Shown here one piece after another: positions 51,589 to 60,893 of a stretch of 64,000 nucleotides of DNA. Source of the DNA: Algoriphagus hitonicola (GTDB lineage: Bacteria > Bacteroidota > Bacteroidia > Cytophagales > Cyclobacteriaceae); contig NZ_FOPC01000006.1 in assembly GCF_900113375.1 (NCBI RefSeq), forward strand, positions 31,459-95,458, read 5' to 3'. The position numbers were made by a program, and so were the translations under genes. Position 1 is the first letter of the stretch. The number at the start of each line of letters is the position of its first letter. The notes under the pieces were generated by a model, which saw only the letters and a list, made by a program, of their open reading frames with translations, made no database searches and was not told the DNA's origin.

Positions 51589-52434
51589 TTAGTTTAGGGC
51601 TTTTCTGACTAAATCCTCCATTTTTTTCGGATCATTTTTGAAGGTACTCAGGTCCAAAACTGCCACTTTTCGAAAATCTATCGGGTGACTTTCACTTTGT
51701 AGCGAGATAAACCCTTGGTCCAAAGGCCGACCATCTTGCTTTATGTTTTCATCCACAGGACTGACCATTCCTCCGCCGATTTGGGGCTTGAAATAGCTGA
51801 AAACCGTGTCTTGTCCCACCAAATGATGAACGGCTTCACCTCCCAAGACGAGAAAATTGGCCTGTACCCACTGATCTCCATGATAGGTTTTTGAGTTGCT
51901 ATTGATGCAGTGAGGGGTGAAGAGTGTATCGGCCAGATAAACTTCAGTTCCCGGAGTACAGAGATTGCAAGTGCTACGCTCATCAGTACCATTTCCTCCC
52001 AGAAATTGAGCCTCGATGGAGATCGGAAAATCCTGGTCTTTCAGCATCGTTTTGGCATCTTGCGAATGCAGCATTGCCCCACTATTTCGCCAAGCCCAAC
52101 CTTCACCACCGGGCGCCTGTTCCCCCACAAATCGGTATTCAACTTGCAGTAAATAATAGGAAAAGGGCTCCTTGTAAAAAATATGACCATACTGCTGATC
52201 AAATTCGCTGTATTGATCGTAACGGACTTTCATCAGGCCGTCCTCTACTCGAAAGGTATTGCCATAATTTTCATTGAGTTCATGCTTTCTGATTTTGATA
52301 TTCCAATCCTCAAGGTCCTCGCCGTTGAATAATTGTTTCCATTCCAAATCATCAGTTTCGTTCGTGGACACAGATTGGCAAGAGATCAATGCCAGACCGA
52401 TCAGGAAAAGGAGTGAGTTGAGTTGAAAATTCAT
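51589..52434 (-). CDS. DUF1080 (3-keto-glycoside hydrolase-like) lipoprotein
   Basis: A 281-residue lipoprotein (IGLALISC, Cys19) with a concanavalin-like DUF1080 domain: EWKQLFNGEDLEDWNIKI, EDGLMKVRYDQYSEFDQQYG, YYLLQVEYRFVG, NSGAMLHSQDA, PISIEAQFLGGNGTDERSTC and FISLQSESHPIDFRKVAVL. DUF1080 proteins have been linked to hydrolysis of 3-keto-disaccharides. It is encoded 10 bp after the EEP-family gene on the same strand, probably one operon. The substrate is unknown. Confidence 0.88.
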   Translation of the reverse strand: MNFQLNSLLFLIGLALISCQSVSTNETDDLEWKQLFNGEDLEDWNIKIRKHELNENYGNTFRVEDGLMKVRYDQYSEFDQQYGHIFYKEPFSYYLLQVEYRFVGEQAPGGEGWAWRNSGAMLHSQDAKTMLKDQDFPISIEAQFLGGNGTDERSTCNLCTPGTEVYLADTLFTPHCINSNSKTYHGDQWVQANFLVLGGEAVHHLVGQDTVFSYFKPQIGGGMVSPVDENIKQDGRPLDQGFISLQSESHPIDFRKVAVLDLSTFKNDPKKMEDLVRKALN

Positions 52435-52444
52435 AGTGGGAAAT

Positions 52445-53236
52445 TTAGGGAGTTTTTAATCTGATTTTTGCACGGACAGGATAGTGGTCAGAAAAGGGTA
52501 CGTCGATGACTTGATATTCTATCACTTCAAAATCCCGCTGACTGGCAAAAATATAATCGATTCGTTTCCCTTCCTCGGGGCTGCCGTAAGTCGGTTGATT
52601 TGGATTAAATTTATGTGCAGCATCAATCCAGCTTTTCGGGATAATTTGGTAGGGAGCGCTTTCAGGAGTGAAATTAAAATCCCCCATCAAAATGTGAGGA
52701 AGCTTGGCTTCTTGACTAAATCTGATGAGCTCCTTGACTTGAGCACTTCGGTTTTCTTCAAACTGATGACAAAGGTGCGTGCCACCAACTAGTATTTCTG
52801 ATCCATTTTTCAGGTTGAGTTTTGTCCAAGCTGCCGATCGGGGTTCTCCGCCCACCGGTGTGGAAAGAAGTTGCCGCTCAAATTCTGCATCTCCTTTCAC
52901 CAAGAGCGCTTCCCCATATCCCCCTTCTCCGTAATCCATGGCTTTGGCAAAGAAGCCAGTGTAACCGGTCATCTTTGCCAATTCGGCCACCAAATTGGTT
53001 TTTTGGCCAAAAATCCCGACACTTCTAAGCGTCATGCTGTCGATTTCCTGAAGGGCAACCACATCCGGATTTAATTCTAAGATCAGTTGGGCCACTTCTT
53101 CGAGATTGGTTTTCCCCGCTTCCTCAGGCCTTTCTCCATGATAAATATTATAAGTCAAAACCGTGATTTCCATTTGCTGTGCAAATCCCAAAACGGGAAA
53201 TAACATACTTCCAAGGAATAGGATGAGATTCTTCAT
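52445..53236 (-). CDS. Exported endonuclease/exonuclease/phosphatase-family protein
   Basis: A 263-residue protein with signal peptide (about 1-19, VLGFAQQ). EEP fold residues are present: TVLTYNIYHGERPE, VVALQEIDSMTLR (metal Glu), LVGGTHLCHQ, LPHILMGDFNFTPES (Asp, Asn) and the C-terminal IDVPFSDHYPVRAKI (Asp-His). Substrates of exported members include phosphodiesters, lipids and nucleic acids; this one is not assigned. First gene of the pair with the DUF1080 gene. Confidence 0.88.
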   Translation of the reverse strand: MKNLILFLGSMLFPVLGFAQQMEITVLTYNIYHGERPEEAGKTNLEEVAQLILELNPDVVALQEIDSMTLRSVGIFGQKTNLVAELAKMTGYTGFFAKAMDYGEGGYGEALLVKGDAEFERQLLSTPVGGEPRSAAWTKLNLKNGSEILVGGTHLCHQFEENRSAQVKELIRFSQEAKLPHILMGDFNFTPESAPYQIIPKSWIDAAHKFNPNQPTYGSPEEGKRIDYIFASQRDFEVIEYQVIDVPFSDHYPVRAKIRLKTP

Positions 53237-53399
53237 GTAGCTGGTTTTTCAAATACCAATAAAAAGGGCTGGATTTTAAATCTAGCGAAAATCGGTTCAA
53301 TTTAGGTGAGTGCTTATACAAAAGGCTGATTAAGCTTTGGGGCAAATAAAAATTGGAGGAATTGATCAATAAACTTGGTATATTTTCACAAAATCCCAC

Positions 53400-54995
53400 A
53401 TGAAGCGCATCCTTTTAGGCATACTTGTATTTCTATTATTGATTGTTTCGGCAAATTTCGGTTTGGAATATTGGTTGGAGTCTAAGGTCAAAAATCTGCT
53501 GAATGCTGACGCTGACCGGAAATATGATCTACTTTTTGATGAGGTAAATATTGATTTGCTGGGCCGGAAGATCGCATTGAATTCCATTCGTTTAGTACCA
53601 CGAGAGGAGCAGTTGGGAATTCGCGTAAACGGCTCCATCCATGAGATCTTGTTTTCTGACGTCCGCTATTGGGACTTACTGCTGAAAAATCAGGTTTCCA
53701 TCGGAGAATTATATTTACGGGAGCCCTCCTTTCGTCTTGTCCGGCAGGACAGCACTTTTGGGGGGAAAGATAATAGCAAGGCTTTTCAGGATCTCTTTGG
53801 AGATTTGATCAAGCGTGGTAAAATTGAGGATTTTAAGCTTTCGGGCGGAACGGCCGAATTGTTTTTTGGCCAAGATAGTCTCTATCGCTTTGGGCAATTT
53901 ACGGACCTGACCATCCATGCTATGGGTTTAAAAACCGATTCCTTGATTCTCACGAATCCCGTTCCTTTCGAAGTGGAACAAATCACCAGCAGCTTAAAGA
54001 ATTTCACACTTTACCTCACCGAGGATCAAACATTTAGTATCAAAAGCTTTGATTTTGACTATCGTTCAAAAACTCTTTTAATGGAAGGGCTGTCGCTCAC
54101 ATATGACCTTTCTCTTCAGGAAATCGCTCAAAAAGACGAATTTCAGCGTGATGTGATCGCTTTTGAGTTGAAGCGATTTGAGGTAGAAAAGCTGGATGCT
54201 AATAGTAATTTGTATGGCAACTGGACGATTATTGCCGGGTTGGCAAGTTTGGATAGTTTGATTTTACGTGATCTCAGGGATAAAAATATCCCGGTCAAAC
54301 CCGAAGACGCCAAACCCATGTTTGCGGGAATGCTTAAAAGTTTGCCTTTGCCATTAAAAATTGATCAAGTAACCATTACCAATTCGTCCATCAGTTATTC
54401 CGAAATCGGTGAAGGAGAATCAGAACCTGTCACTCTTTCATTTGAAAACCTCAATGCAGAAATCCAAAATTTGGTTTCGATCGATTCCTTACAAAATAAA
54501 GATTCGATGAAAATGAAGGTTACTACTGATTTTATGGGAAATGGCGCAGTAGAGGCAGATTTTGTTATTCCATTTGATCAATCCTATTTTGATTTGGACT
54601 TGACTATGGGTCAGATGGATTTGGTTCAACTGAATTCGGTGATCGGTCGATTGGCACAAATGCGAATAGAAAGTGGACAGCTCCAAGGGCTTAAGCTGGA
54701 AATGAGAGCTCAAGATTCAAGCTCAGAAAATAAAGTTTGGTTTGATTATTCGGATTTGAAAATCGAAATACTCAACGGGGAGAAAAGAAATCGTAAAAAT
54801 GGTTTGTTGACTATGATGGCAGGATTGGCGATTTCAAAGGAGAATCGTTATCAGGATAAAAATTACAAAGTGGCTCAGTTCAGATCCCAGAGAAATCCTT
54901 ATCGTGGGCCTTTTAATTTTATGTGGGAAAATACCAAAACGGGTTTGGAGGAGATCATTCCTTCAGGAGCAGCAAGGTTTCTTCAGGGGAAATAA
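53400..54995 (+). CDS. AsmA-like large envelope protein
   Basis: A 531-residue protein with one N-terminal membrane segment (about 3-20) followed by a long extracytoplasmic beta-rich region without catalytic motifs: LEYWLESKVKNLLNADADRK, then ISIGELYLREPSFRLV-like repeats. Similar N-terminal layout occurs in AsmA/DUF748 proteins that span the periplasm and may move lipids. The C-terminus ends in a GLEEIIPSGAARFLQGK tail. I cannot assign a function more exactly. Single gene, convergent with the small helical gene. Confidence 0.65.
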   Translation: MKRILLGILVFLLLIVSANFGLEYWLESKVKNLLNADADRKYDLLFDEVNIDLLGRKIALNSIRLVPREEQLGIRVNGSIHEILFSDVRYWDLLLKNQVSIGELYLREPSFRLVRQDSTFGGKDNSKAFQDLFGDLIKRGKIEDFKLSGGTAELFFGQDSLYRFGQFTDLTIHAMGLKTDSLILTNPVPFEVEQITSSLKNFTLYLTEDQTFSIKSFDFDYRSKTLLMEGLSLTYDLSLQEIAQKDEFQRDVIAFELKRFEVEKLDANSNLYGNWTIIAGLASLDSLILRDLRDKNIPVKPEDAKPMFAGMLKSLPLPLKIDQVTITNSSISYSEIGEGESEPVTLSFENLNAEIQNLVSIDSLQNKDSMKMKVTTDFMGNGAVEADFVIPFDQSYFDLDLTMGQMDLVQLNSVIGRLAQMRIESGQLQGLKLEMRAQDSSSENKVWFDYSDLKIEILNGEKRNRKNGLLTMMAGLAISKENRYQDKNYKVAQFRSQRNPYRGPFNFMWENTKTGLEEIIPSGAARFLQGK

Positions 54996-54999
54996 AAAA

Positions 55000-55020
55000 A
55001 GCGGGCCATATGACCCGCTA
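55000..55020 (-). terminator. Terminator of the small helical gene
   Basis: AGCGGG...CCCGCT (55000-55020) forms a short GC stem. On the minus strand it is followed by TTTTTTTATTTCC, so it serves the gene ending at 55027. Confidence 0.7.
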
Positions 55021-55026
55021 ATAATG

Positions 55027-55311
55027 TTAGCCAAATAGCTTTCCAAGTTTTGAAAAGCCCTCTTTGAAAGAACTGGCAGCATCACTCAAGTGATCCTTTA
55101 CCTCGTCCCATTTATCTTCTGAGCTGTCTTCAAGTTTCTCCAATTTGGCCTCCAATTCATCCTTTTTGGCTTTCATTTGAGCTACTTTTTCATCGAATTC
55201 TGCTTTTAAGTTATCCGAAAGATCTTCTCTTTTGGATTCCAATTCTGCGATTTTGCTTTTGGCCTCAGCCAAAGCACTTTTGAATTTTGACTTGATTTCT
55301 TCAGTATTCAT
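55027..55311 (-). CDS. Small highly charged coiled-coil protein
   Basis: A 94-residue protein composed almost wholly of Lys/Glu/Ala/Leu heptads (residues about 5-70, AKSKIAELESKREDLSDNLK and QMKAKKDELEAKLEKLE), with a C-terminal amphipathic stretch SSFKEGFSKLGKLFG. No signal peptide. It resembles stress-type or YtxH-like helical proteins. The role is unknown; abundant expression as a stress protein is a guess. Confidence 0.7.
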   Translation of the reverse strand: MNTEEIKSKFKSALAEAKSKIAELESKREDLSDNLKAEFDEKVAQMKAKKDELEAKLEKLEDSSEDKWDEVKDHLSDAASSFKEGFSKLGKLFG

Positions 55312-55526
55312 GGTTAAAAATTTAAAGGTTTAAATTCCCTTTAAACTAACAAAATAACCTTAGAAATGAAAGGGGATCGCTAAATATTAGATGGAGAAAT
55401 AATCCGGCTTTTGATCGCAAGTATGGCCCTATGTCATTTCCTAAAAACCTGAAAAATAATGGTAAATGTCATGGATTTTATGGCTACCTTTTTGAATTAA
55501 GGGGTAACAATTGTTGGTTTGCTTCT

Positions 55527-55534
55527 TATCTTTG
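55527..55534 (+). promoter_or_regulatory. Candidate -7 box for the histidine kinase gene
   Basis: TATCTTTG is an exact TAnnTTTG match 28 bp before the ATG at 55563. The best TTG upstream (55511-55513) is only 13 bp away, shorter than the usual spacing. Confidence 0.35.
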
Positions 55535-55562
55535 TGAGCCCAAGTTTGACTATTGATTTCCG

Positions 55563-57050
55563 ATGAAACCGGAGCTAATCGTTGATTCAGTACTTTTCCA
55601 TTCCCTCCCCGATGCAGTGGTGATTTTGGATACCAACCTACAGATTTGTCAGGTTAATCCTAGAGCGGAAGCCATGTTTGAGTTTTCCGAAGAAGAACTG
55701 CAAAAGATGGATTTTTATTCTTTGTTTGATTCTCAGCTGGATTTTTCGCAAGAATCACTGATCAATAGTCTGCCTCAAAAAAATACGGATTGGCAGAGTA
55801 CTACGGTGCTTCGATTTTATGGAAAATCAAAAACCGGTCGCCGTTTTTTTCTGAATTTTTCCAGCGCCATATTTCTTGAAGACGATAAGATCATGGTGCT
55901 GATCAGGGATATTTCAGAATTTATCAATAATTCGATTCAATTGGAGTCAGCCAAAAAAAGACTGGAGGAGGCTTTTGTGATCAATCGTATCGGAACTTGG
56001 GAATACCTCATCGAAGAAGACCGACTTTTTCTTTCTCACGAATTATTGAATTTATTGGGACTGGGTCATGACTTCCAACACTGTAGTTTTATGGATTTGG
56101 AGCAATTTTTTCACCAAGATGATCAGGAGTTCATTGCCAAAGCCTTTTCGAATTCCATAAAAAACCGAATTCCCTACAATATTATTCATCGGGTAAATCC
56201 ACCCAATCAGTCGATATCGTACATCCGAACCAGAGGTAAAACATATTATTCGGATAAAGGCATGGCCTACAAAACTTTTGGAACGATTCAGGATGTCACT
56301 GATTTGAGTCAACGTCGGCTGGAAGCTGATCAATACGTTCGCATGTTGGAAAATCAAAAATCAGAGTTGGAAAACAGTCTTTACATCGCGACTCACGATC
56401 TCAAAGAGCCCATCAACAATATTTTGGGACTGACTGAGCTGATTAAAATGGAGTCGGCTTCGGGTGAGCTGGATTCCGGACAGCTTTTAAGTTACAGTGA
56501 AACCATTCAATCTACCGGTAGACGTCTTCAAAAAATGGTGCAATCACTCATCAACATGGGTAAAATCGGAAAGGATGAAATGATGTCTCAGGTGAATTGC
56601 AGTGAGGTAATTCAAGAGGTTATTAATTCCCTTCATTTTCAGATTTCTACGACTAACACGGAAATCGAAGTTGGCGAACTTCCTGTAGTTCGTGGTTTTG
56701 GGATGGAGATTAATCGGCTTTTTCAGAATCTGATTTCGAATGCGATCAAATATCGCCATCAAGATCGTGTTCCAAGAATCGCCATTGAGGCACATGAGAC
56801 AGATCAATTTTGGTTATTTACCATTGTGGACAATGGAATGGGGATTAATCCAAAGTACAAAGATCGAGTCTTGAGTTTGTTCCGAAGAGTCCCTGGAAAT
56901 GAAAAGGTAGAGGGAACTGGGATTGGGCTAGCCCACTGTAAGAAAATCGTGGAGCAGCACCAAGGAGAACTTTGGTTTGAATCGGAATATGGGCATGGTT
57001 CCGTTTTTTATTTCACGCTGCGCAAAGAAAATGGCATGCCTATTAGCTAG
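55563..57050 (+). CDS. PAS-domain sensor histidine kinase
   Basis: A 495-residue cytoplasmic kinase with no membrane segment. Two PAS-type regions come first (about 8-120, SLPDAVVILDTNLQICQVNP; and about 135-250, NRIGTWEYLIEEDRLFLS). Then the dimerisation and phospho-acceptor helix has H278 in YIATHDLKEPINNILGL, followed by the ATPase domain: N box LISNAIKYRHQDR, G1 IVDNGMGINPKY and G2 GTGIGLAHCKKIVEQH. It lacks a receiver domain and no response regulator is adjacent, so it is an orphan kinase here. The signal is unknown. Confidence 0.92.
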   Translation: MKPELIVDSVLFHSLPDAVVILDTNLQICQVNPRAEAMFEFSEEELQKMDFYSLFDSQLDFSQESLINSLPQKNTDWQSTTVLRFYGKSKTGRRFFLNFSSAIFLEDDKIMVLIRDISEFINNSIQLESAKKRLEEAFVINRIGTWEYLIEEDRLFLSHELLNLLGLGHDFQHCSFMDLEQFFHQDDQEFIAKAFSNSIKNRIPYNIIHRVNPPNQSISYIRTRGKTYYSDKGMAYKTFGTIQDVTDLSQRRLEADQYVRMLENQKSELENSLYIATHDLKEPINNILGLTELIKMESASGELDSGQLLSYSETIQSTGRRLQKMVQSLINMGKIGKDEMMSQVNCSEVIQEVINSLHFQISTTNTEIEVGELPVVRGFGMEINRLFQNLISNAIKYRHQDRVPRIAIEAHETDQFWLFTIVDNGMGINPKYKDRVLSLFRRVPGNEKVEGTGIGLAHCKKIVEQHQGELWFESEYGHGSVFYFTLRKENGMPIS

Positions 57051-57155
57051 ATTTTCAATATAATTTCTTTGTCAATTAAACTTCAGTCTGAAAGATTAAG
57101 AAGTTATTTTTAAAAAAGGGGTGCATTTTTTTGCTCGAATAAGTAGTTTAGTTAG

Positions 57156-59414
57156 ATGAATGAAAAATCTACTGATCGTATTGATCTAGCAGCACAATTT
57201 GTCAATTCCACGGCGGCCCCTATTTTTTTGACGGGAAAAGCCGGTACGGGAAAAACTACTTTCCTCCGAAATCTGAGTCATCAGACACATAAGCGACATG
57301 TAGTTTTGGCACCGACAGGAATCGCAGCTCTTCATGCCAAAGGAGTGACCATTCATTCGCAGTTTTTATTGCCCTTGGGGAGTTTTCTGCCGGTGAGAGA
57401 GCCGGAAGGTAATTTTACCCATCAATACGGCTTTTATACCCAGCATACCCTAGCCCGGAAACATCCGCTAAATCAGCTTCGAAAGAGTGTCCTGCGTGCG
57501 GTAGATCTCTTGGTGATCGATGAGGTGAGTATGCTCCGAGCTGATGTGCTGGACGCAATTGACTATCGGATGCGCAGTGTCAAAGGAAATTTCAGAGAGC
57601 CCTTTGGTGGAGTTCAGTTGCTGTTGATAGGAGATTTGTATCAGTTACCTCCGATAGTCCGTGATCACGAATGGCAGATTCTCAGCCGTTTTTATAATAG
57701 CATGCACTTTTTTGAGGCGAAGGCACTACAAAATTCAGGTTTGGTGTATTTGGAATTGGATAAGATTTTTCGTCAGCAGGATGAGGAATTTATTCATGTG
57801 CTCAATAACCTTCGGAATAATCAAATCACGGCAGAAGATATCCGATTGCTCAATCGGCACTTCAAAAGCCCAGATCAAATCAAAGGTGAAAAAGACTGCA
57901 TTACCATCACCACACATAATTATAAAGCCGATCAAATCAATCAAAAGGAATTACAGTCCTTAGACGGGAAGTCCTTTTTTTACCAAGCAGAAGTAGAGGG
58001 AGATTTCCCGGAGTCGCTTTATCCACTTCCTGAAAAGCTGGAGTTGAGGGAAGGCGCTCAGGTGATGTTTATCAAAAATGACACCTCGGGAACAGCTCAG
58101 TATTTCAATGGAAAACTAGCCAAAGTCGTCGAATTAAATAATGATGAAGTTACAGTACAGATGGAAGGCGATGAACAGACTTTCCTTCTCCGAAAGGAAG
58201 TCTGGGAAAATAAACGCTATGTGGTCAATCCCGAAACCAAAGAACTCGATGAAGATGTGATCGGGACTTTTTCGCATTTCCCGATCAAGTTGGCCTGGGC
58301 GGTTACGGTCCACAAAAGCCAAGGGCTGACTTTTGACAAAGCAATCATCGATGTGGGACAGGCTTTTGCACCGGGTCAGGTTTATGTGGCTTTGAGCCGT
58401 CTTCGGAGTTTGGATGGCCTGATCCTAAGAAGTAGAATTCAGTCCGATTTGATTTATTCTGACCATCAGGTGGTCAAATTTTCCCAATCCTCTGATCAAC
58501 AGCAGCGGCTGGATGAACTCTTGAAAATTCATCAGCGACATTTTTTACAGCAGTTGATCGACCGTACTTTTGATTTTATTCCCATCATTAAAGAGATCGA
58601 ATATTTCCAAAAGAATCAGGAGAGCAGTATGGAGTTTGAAGACATCGAGATGCAGGCAGCCATTCCGATTGTCTATGAAAATCTCCGTGCAGAAACTGAG
58701 AATACCGGGAAATTTCGCCGGCAATTGCAGAGCTTACTTCAGATAGAATCACCCGATCAGCTTAGCGAACGTCTTCAGAAAGGAGTGGATTATTATAAAG
58801 GTATTTTGAAAAAGCTGCTCGGGAAAATTATTGATCAGCGGGCCATGGTTTCTAATTTTTCACGAACGAAAAAGTATCAAGACGGTCTTGAATCTATTGA
58901 TGAATTGATAGTGAGAAAACTATTGGAAATCAATAAAATAAATAATTTGATTCAAGTGATTTCTAAGGGTGAAGTGCCGGGAAAGATGGATGAACTCGAA
59001 ATGGAGATTTTGGGCTTAAGAAGAAATCTCATGGGGAACGCAAAGGAAAAGGCCATGGATAAAATCAAAAATATCAAGACCAAAACCGGCCGAAAAAAAG
59101 CGGAAGGACCAAAACTAAAGCGTCAAAAAGGAGATACGCAAGAACTCACCTTCAGTCTCTTCGAAAGTGGTAAAACGATCGCTCAGATTGCAGAGGAGCG
59201 CGGATTGGCCGAGTCCACCATAAAGAGTCACTTATCTGTAGGAATTTCGGCGGGAAGAATTGATTTGGCGGATTGTCTTCCCCAATCCATCATCCAAGAA
59301 ATCATGGATCAACTCGATAAGTTTTCCGGCATGAAAGAACTTCGGGAGCACTTTGATGGGAAGTATGATTACGGTACGATCAAAATGGTCATCGCCGGGA
59401 ACAAAAATTTATAG
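57156..59414 (+). CDS. PIF1-like SF1 helicase with C-terminal helix-turn-helix domain
   Basis: A 752-residue superfamily 1 helicase. Walker A FLTGKAGTGKTTFLRNL (24-40), VLAPTGIAALHAKGVTIHS (motif Ia), Walker B LLVIDEVSMLRADVLD, GGVQLLLIGDLYQLPPI (motif III) and the C-terminal KLAWAVTVHKSQGLTFDKAI plus GQVYVALSRLRSLDGL (motifs V and VI) match the PIF1/RecD-like type. Residues about 670-745 add a helix-turn-helix (SGKTIAQIAEERGLAESTIKSH), as in other Bacteroidota members. Such enzymes unwind 5'-3' and resolve G-quadruplexes or stalled forks. It stands 4 bp before the next gene. Confidence 0.92.
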   Translation: MNEKSTDRIDLAAQFVNSTAAPIFLTGKAGTGKTTFLRNLSHQTHKRHVVLAPTGIAALHAKGVTIHSQFLLPLGSFLPVREPEGNFTHQYGFYTQHTLARKHPLNQLRKSVLRAVDLLVIDEVSMLRADVLDAIDYRMRSVKGNFREPFGGVQLLLIGDLYQLPPIVRDHEWQILSRFYNSMHFFEAKALQNSGLVYLELDKIFRQQDEEFIHVLNNLRNNQITAEDIRLLNRHFKSPDQIKGEKDCITITTHNYKADQINQKELQSLDGKSFFYQAEVEGDFPESLYPLPEKLELREGAQVMFIKNDTSGTAQYFNGKLAKVVELNNDEVTVQMEGDEQTFLLRKEVWENKRYVVNPETKELDEDVIGTFSHFPIKLAWAVTVHKSQGLTFDKAIIDVGQAFAPGQVYVALSRLRSLDGLILRSRIQSDLIYSDHQVVKFSQSSDQQQRLDELLKIHQRHFLQQLIDRTFDFIPIIKEIEYFQKNQESSMEFEDIEMQAAIPIVYENLRAETENTGKFRRQLQSLLQIESPDQLSERLQKGVDYYKGILKKLLGKIIDQRAMVSNFSRTKKYQDGLESIDELIVRKLLEINKINNLIQVISKGEVPGKMDELEMEILGLRRNLMGNAKEKAMDKIKNIKTKTGRKKAEGPKLKRQKGDTQELTFSLFESGKTIAQIAEERGLAESTIKSHLSVGISAGRIDLADCLPQSIIQEIMDQLDKFSGMKELREHFDGKYDYGTIKMVIAGNKNL

Positions 59415-59418
59415 CGCT

Positions 59419-60828
59419 ATGAAGTCTACGGGATTCACCTTACTTCTCGTCCTAGTTTTTCAGGTTGCCTTTACTCAGGAATTGGCGATTTCTGAAAATC
59501 AACGATACTTGATTTACAAGTCTGATTCTACGCCATTTTTTTGGTTGGGGGATACGGCATGGGAGCTCTTTCATAAGCTAGACCGGGAAGAAGCCCTTCA
59601 TTATTTGCAGACCAGAGCCGATCAGGGATTTACTGTGATCCAAGCTGTGATTTTAGCAGAGCGCGATGGAGTTCGAACACCCAATGCATACGGGGATTTG
59701 CCTTTTGAGGATTTAGACCCCAAGCGGCCTAATGAAGCCTATTTTGAGCATGTGGATTTCATCATTGATGAAGCCAACAAGCTGGGCTTGGTCATGGGAG
59801 TTTTGCCTACATGGGGAGATAAGGTATATTCAGAGCACCCCGGTGCAGGTCCGATTTTATTTGGAGAAGAGAATGCCCGGATTTTTGGAGAATATTTGGG
59901 CAGGAGGTATCGAGATGCAAATTTAGTATGGATCTTAGGCGGAGATCGGGATATCGCAAATGAAGAGGTACGAGCCGTTTGGGATGCCATGGCGGCAGGA
60001 ATAGCTGAAGGTGATGGCAAAACCCATTTGATGACTTATCATCCAAGAGGAAGCCGTTCCAGCGGAGATTACTTGCATGATGCAGACTGGATGGATTTTA
60101 ATATGTACCAAAGTAGTCATGCGAGATTTTATAATCCAGTCTATGAATTTGCGCTGAAAGATCGGGCGCTACAACCAACCAAACCGACACTCGATGGTGA
60201 ACCAGCCTACGAAGATATCCCGGTGGCTTTTTGGGAGTTTATGAAATTTGAACCTGGGGAATTTTCGGAGATTACGGATGAAGATGGGACTTTGAAAGAT
60301 CGGACACCTTTTACCAAGGGATTTTTTGACGGAAAAAGTGTACGAGTTCATGCTTATTGGAATATTCTAGCAGGAGCAGCAGGCTATACTTATGGCAATA
60401 ATGCCGTCTGGCAAATGCACAAAAAAGGGGAGACTTTTGTCATTCCTGCCTTGACAGACTGGAAAGATGCACTTCGCCGTCCCGGAGCTGAAAGTATGAG
60501 ATTTGTGCGAAAGCTTTTTGAGATGCGTTCCTTTTCCGAATTGGTGCCTGCACAGGAATTAATCGTTTCTCCCAATCCCGAGGGTGAGAATCACATTCGA
60601 GCGGCAAAGCAAAGAGACGGCGATTTTGCAGTCATTTATTTGGCCAATCCACAGGAATTTGAGCTGGATCTTTCGCTCTTGAACTCTGATCGATTTACAG
60701 CTTTTTGGTATGATCCGAGAAATGGAAGCCGATTCAAGCTTCCAGAATTTGGAATTGCACAAAAAGTCTGGACAGCACCTTCCGTTCCAGATGATGCCGA
60801 TTGGGTGTTAGTGATCGAAGCGAAGTGA
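59419..60828 (+). CDS. Exported DUF4038 glycoside hydrolase (GH140-like)
   Basis: A 469-residue exported protein with signal peptide (about 1-21, VLVFQVAFTQ). The DUF4038 signature FFWLGDTAWELFHKLDREEA, then LAERDGVRTPNAYG, LGRRYRDANLVWILGGDRD, LTYHPRGS-type and PTLDGEPAYEDIPV, and RVHAYWNILAGAAGYTYGNN match the apiosidase-like GH140 group. The C-terminal DUF5060/collagen-binding-like beta domain (about 395-469) ends in WVLVIEAK. The frame is open upstream to 59353, overlapping the helicase gene, but the ATG at 59419 gives the signal peptide. Confidence 0.88.
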   Translation: MKSTGFTLLLVLVFQVAFTQELAISENQRYLIYKSDSTPFFWLGDTAWELFHKLDREEALHYLQTRADQGFTVIQAVILAERDGVRTPNAYGDLPFEDLDPKRPNEAYFEHVDFIIDEANKLGLVMGVLPTWGDKVYSEHPGAGPILFGEENARIFGEYLGRRYRDANLVWILGGDRDIANEEVRAVWDAMAAGIAEGDGKTHLMTYHPRGSRSSGDYLHDADWMDFNMYQSSHARFYNPVYEFALKDRALQPTKPTLDGEPAYEDIPVAFWEFMKFEPGEFSEITDEDGTLKDRTPFTKGFFDGKSVRVHAYWNILAGAAGYTYGNNAVWQMHKKGETFVIPALTDWKDALRRPGAESMRFVRKLFEMRSFSELVPAQELIVSPNPEGENHIRAAKQRDGDFAVIYLANPQEFELDLSLLNSDRFTAFWYDPRNGSRFKLPEFGIAQKVWTAPSVPDDADWVLVIEAK

Positions 60829-60831
60829 TTT

Positions 60832-60867
60832 TCAAAAAAAGAGAGGAAGCCCGGATGACTCCCTCTC
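60832..60867 (-). terminator. Terminator of the carboxylesterase gene
   Basis: GAGAGG (60841-60846) pairs with CCTCTC (60862-60867). On the minus strand a run of seven T follows. It lies about 27 bp after the esterase stop, in the 65-bp gap between convergent genes. Confidence 0.65.
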
Positions 60868-60893
60868 GCTACAATAGGCGTTGAAATTAAGTA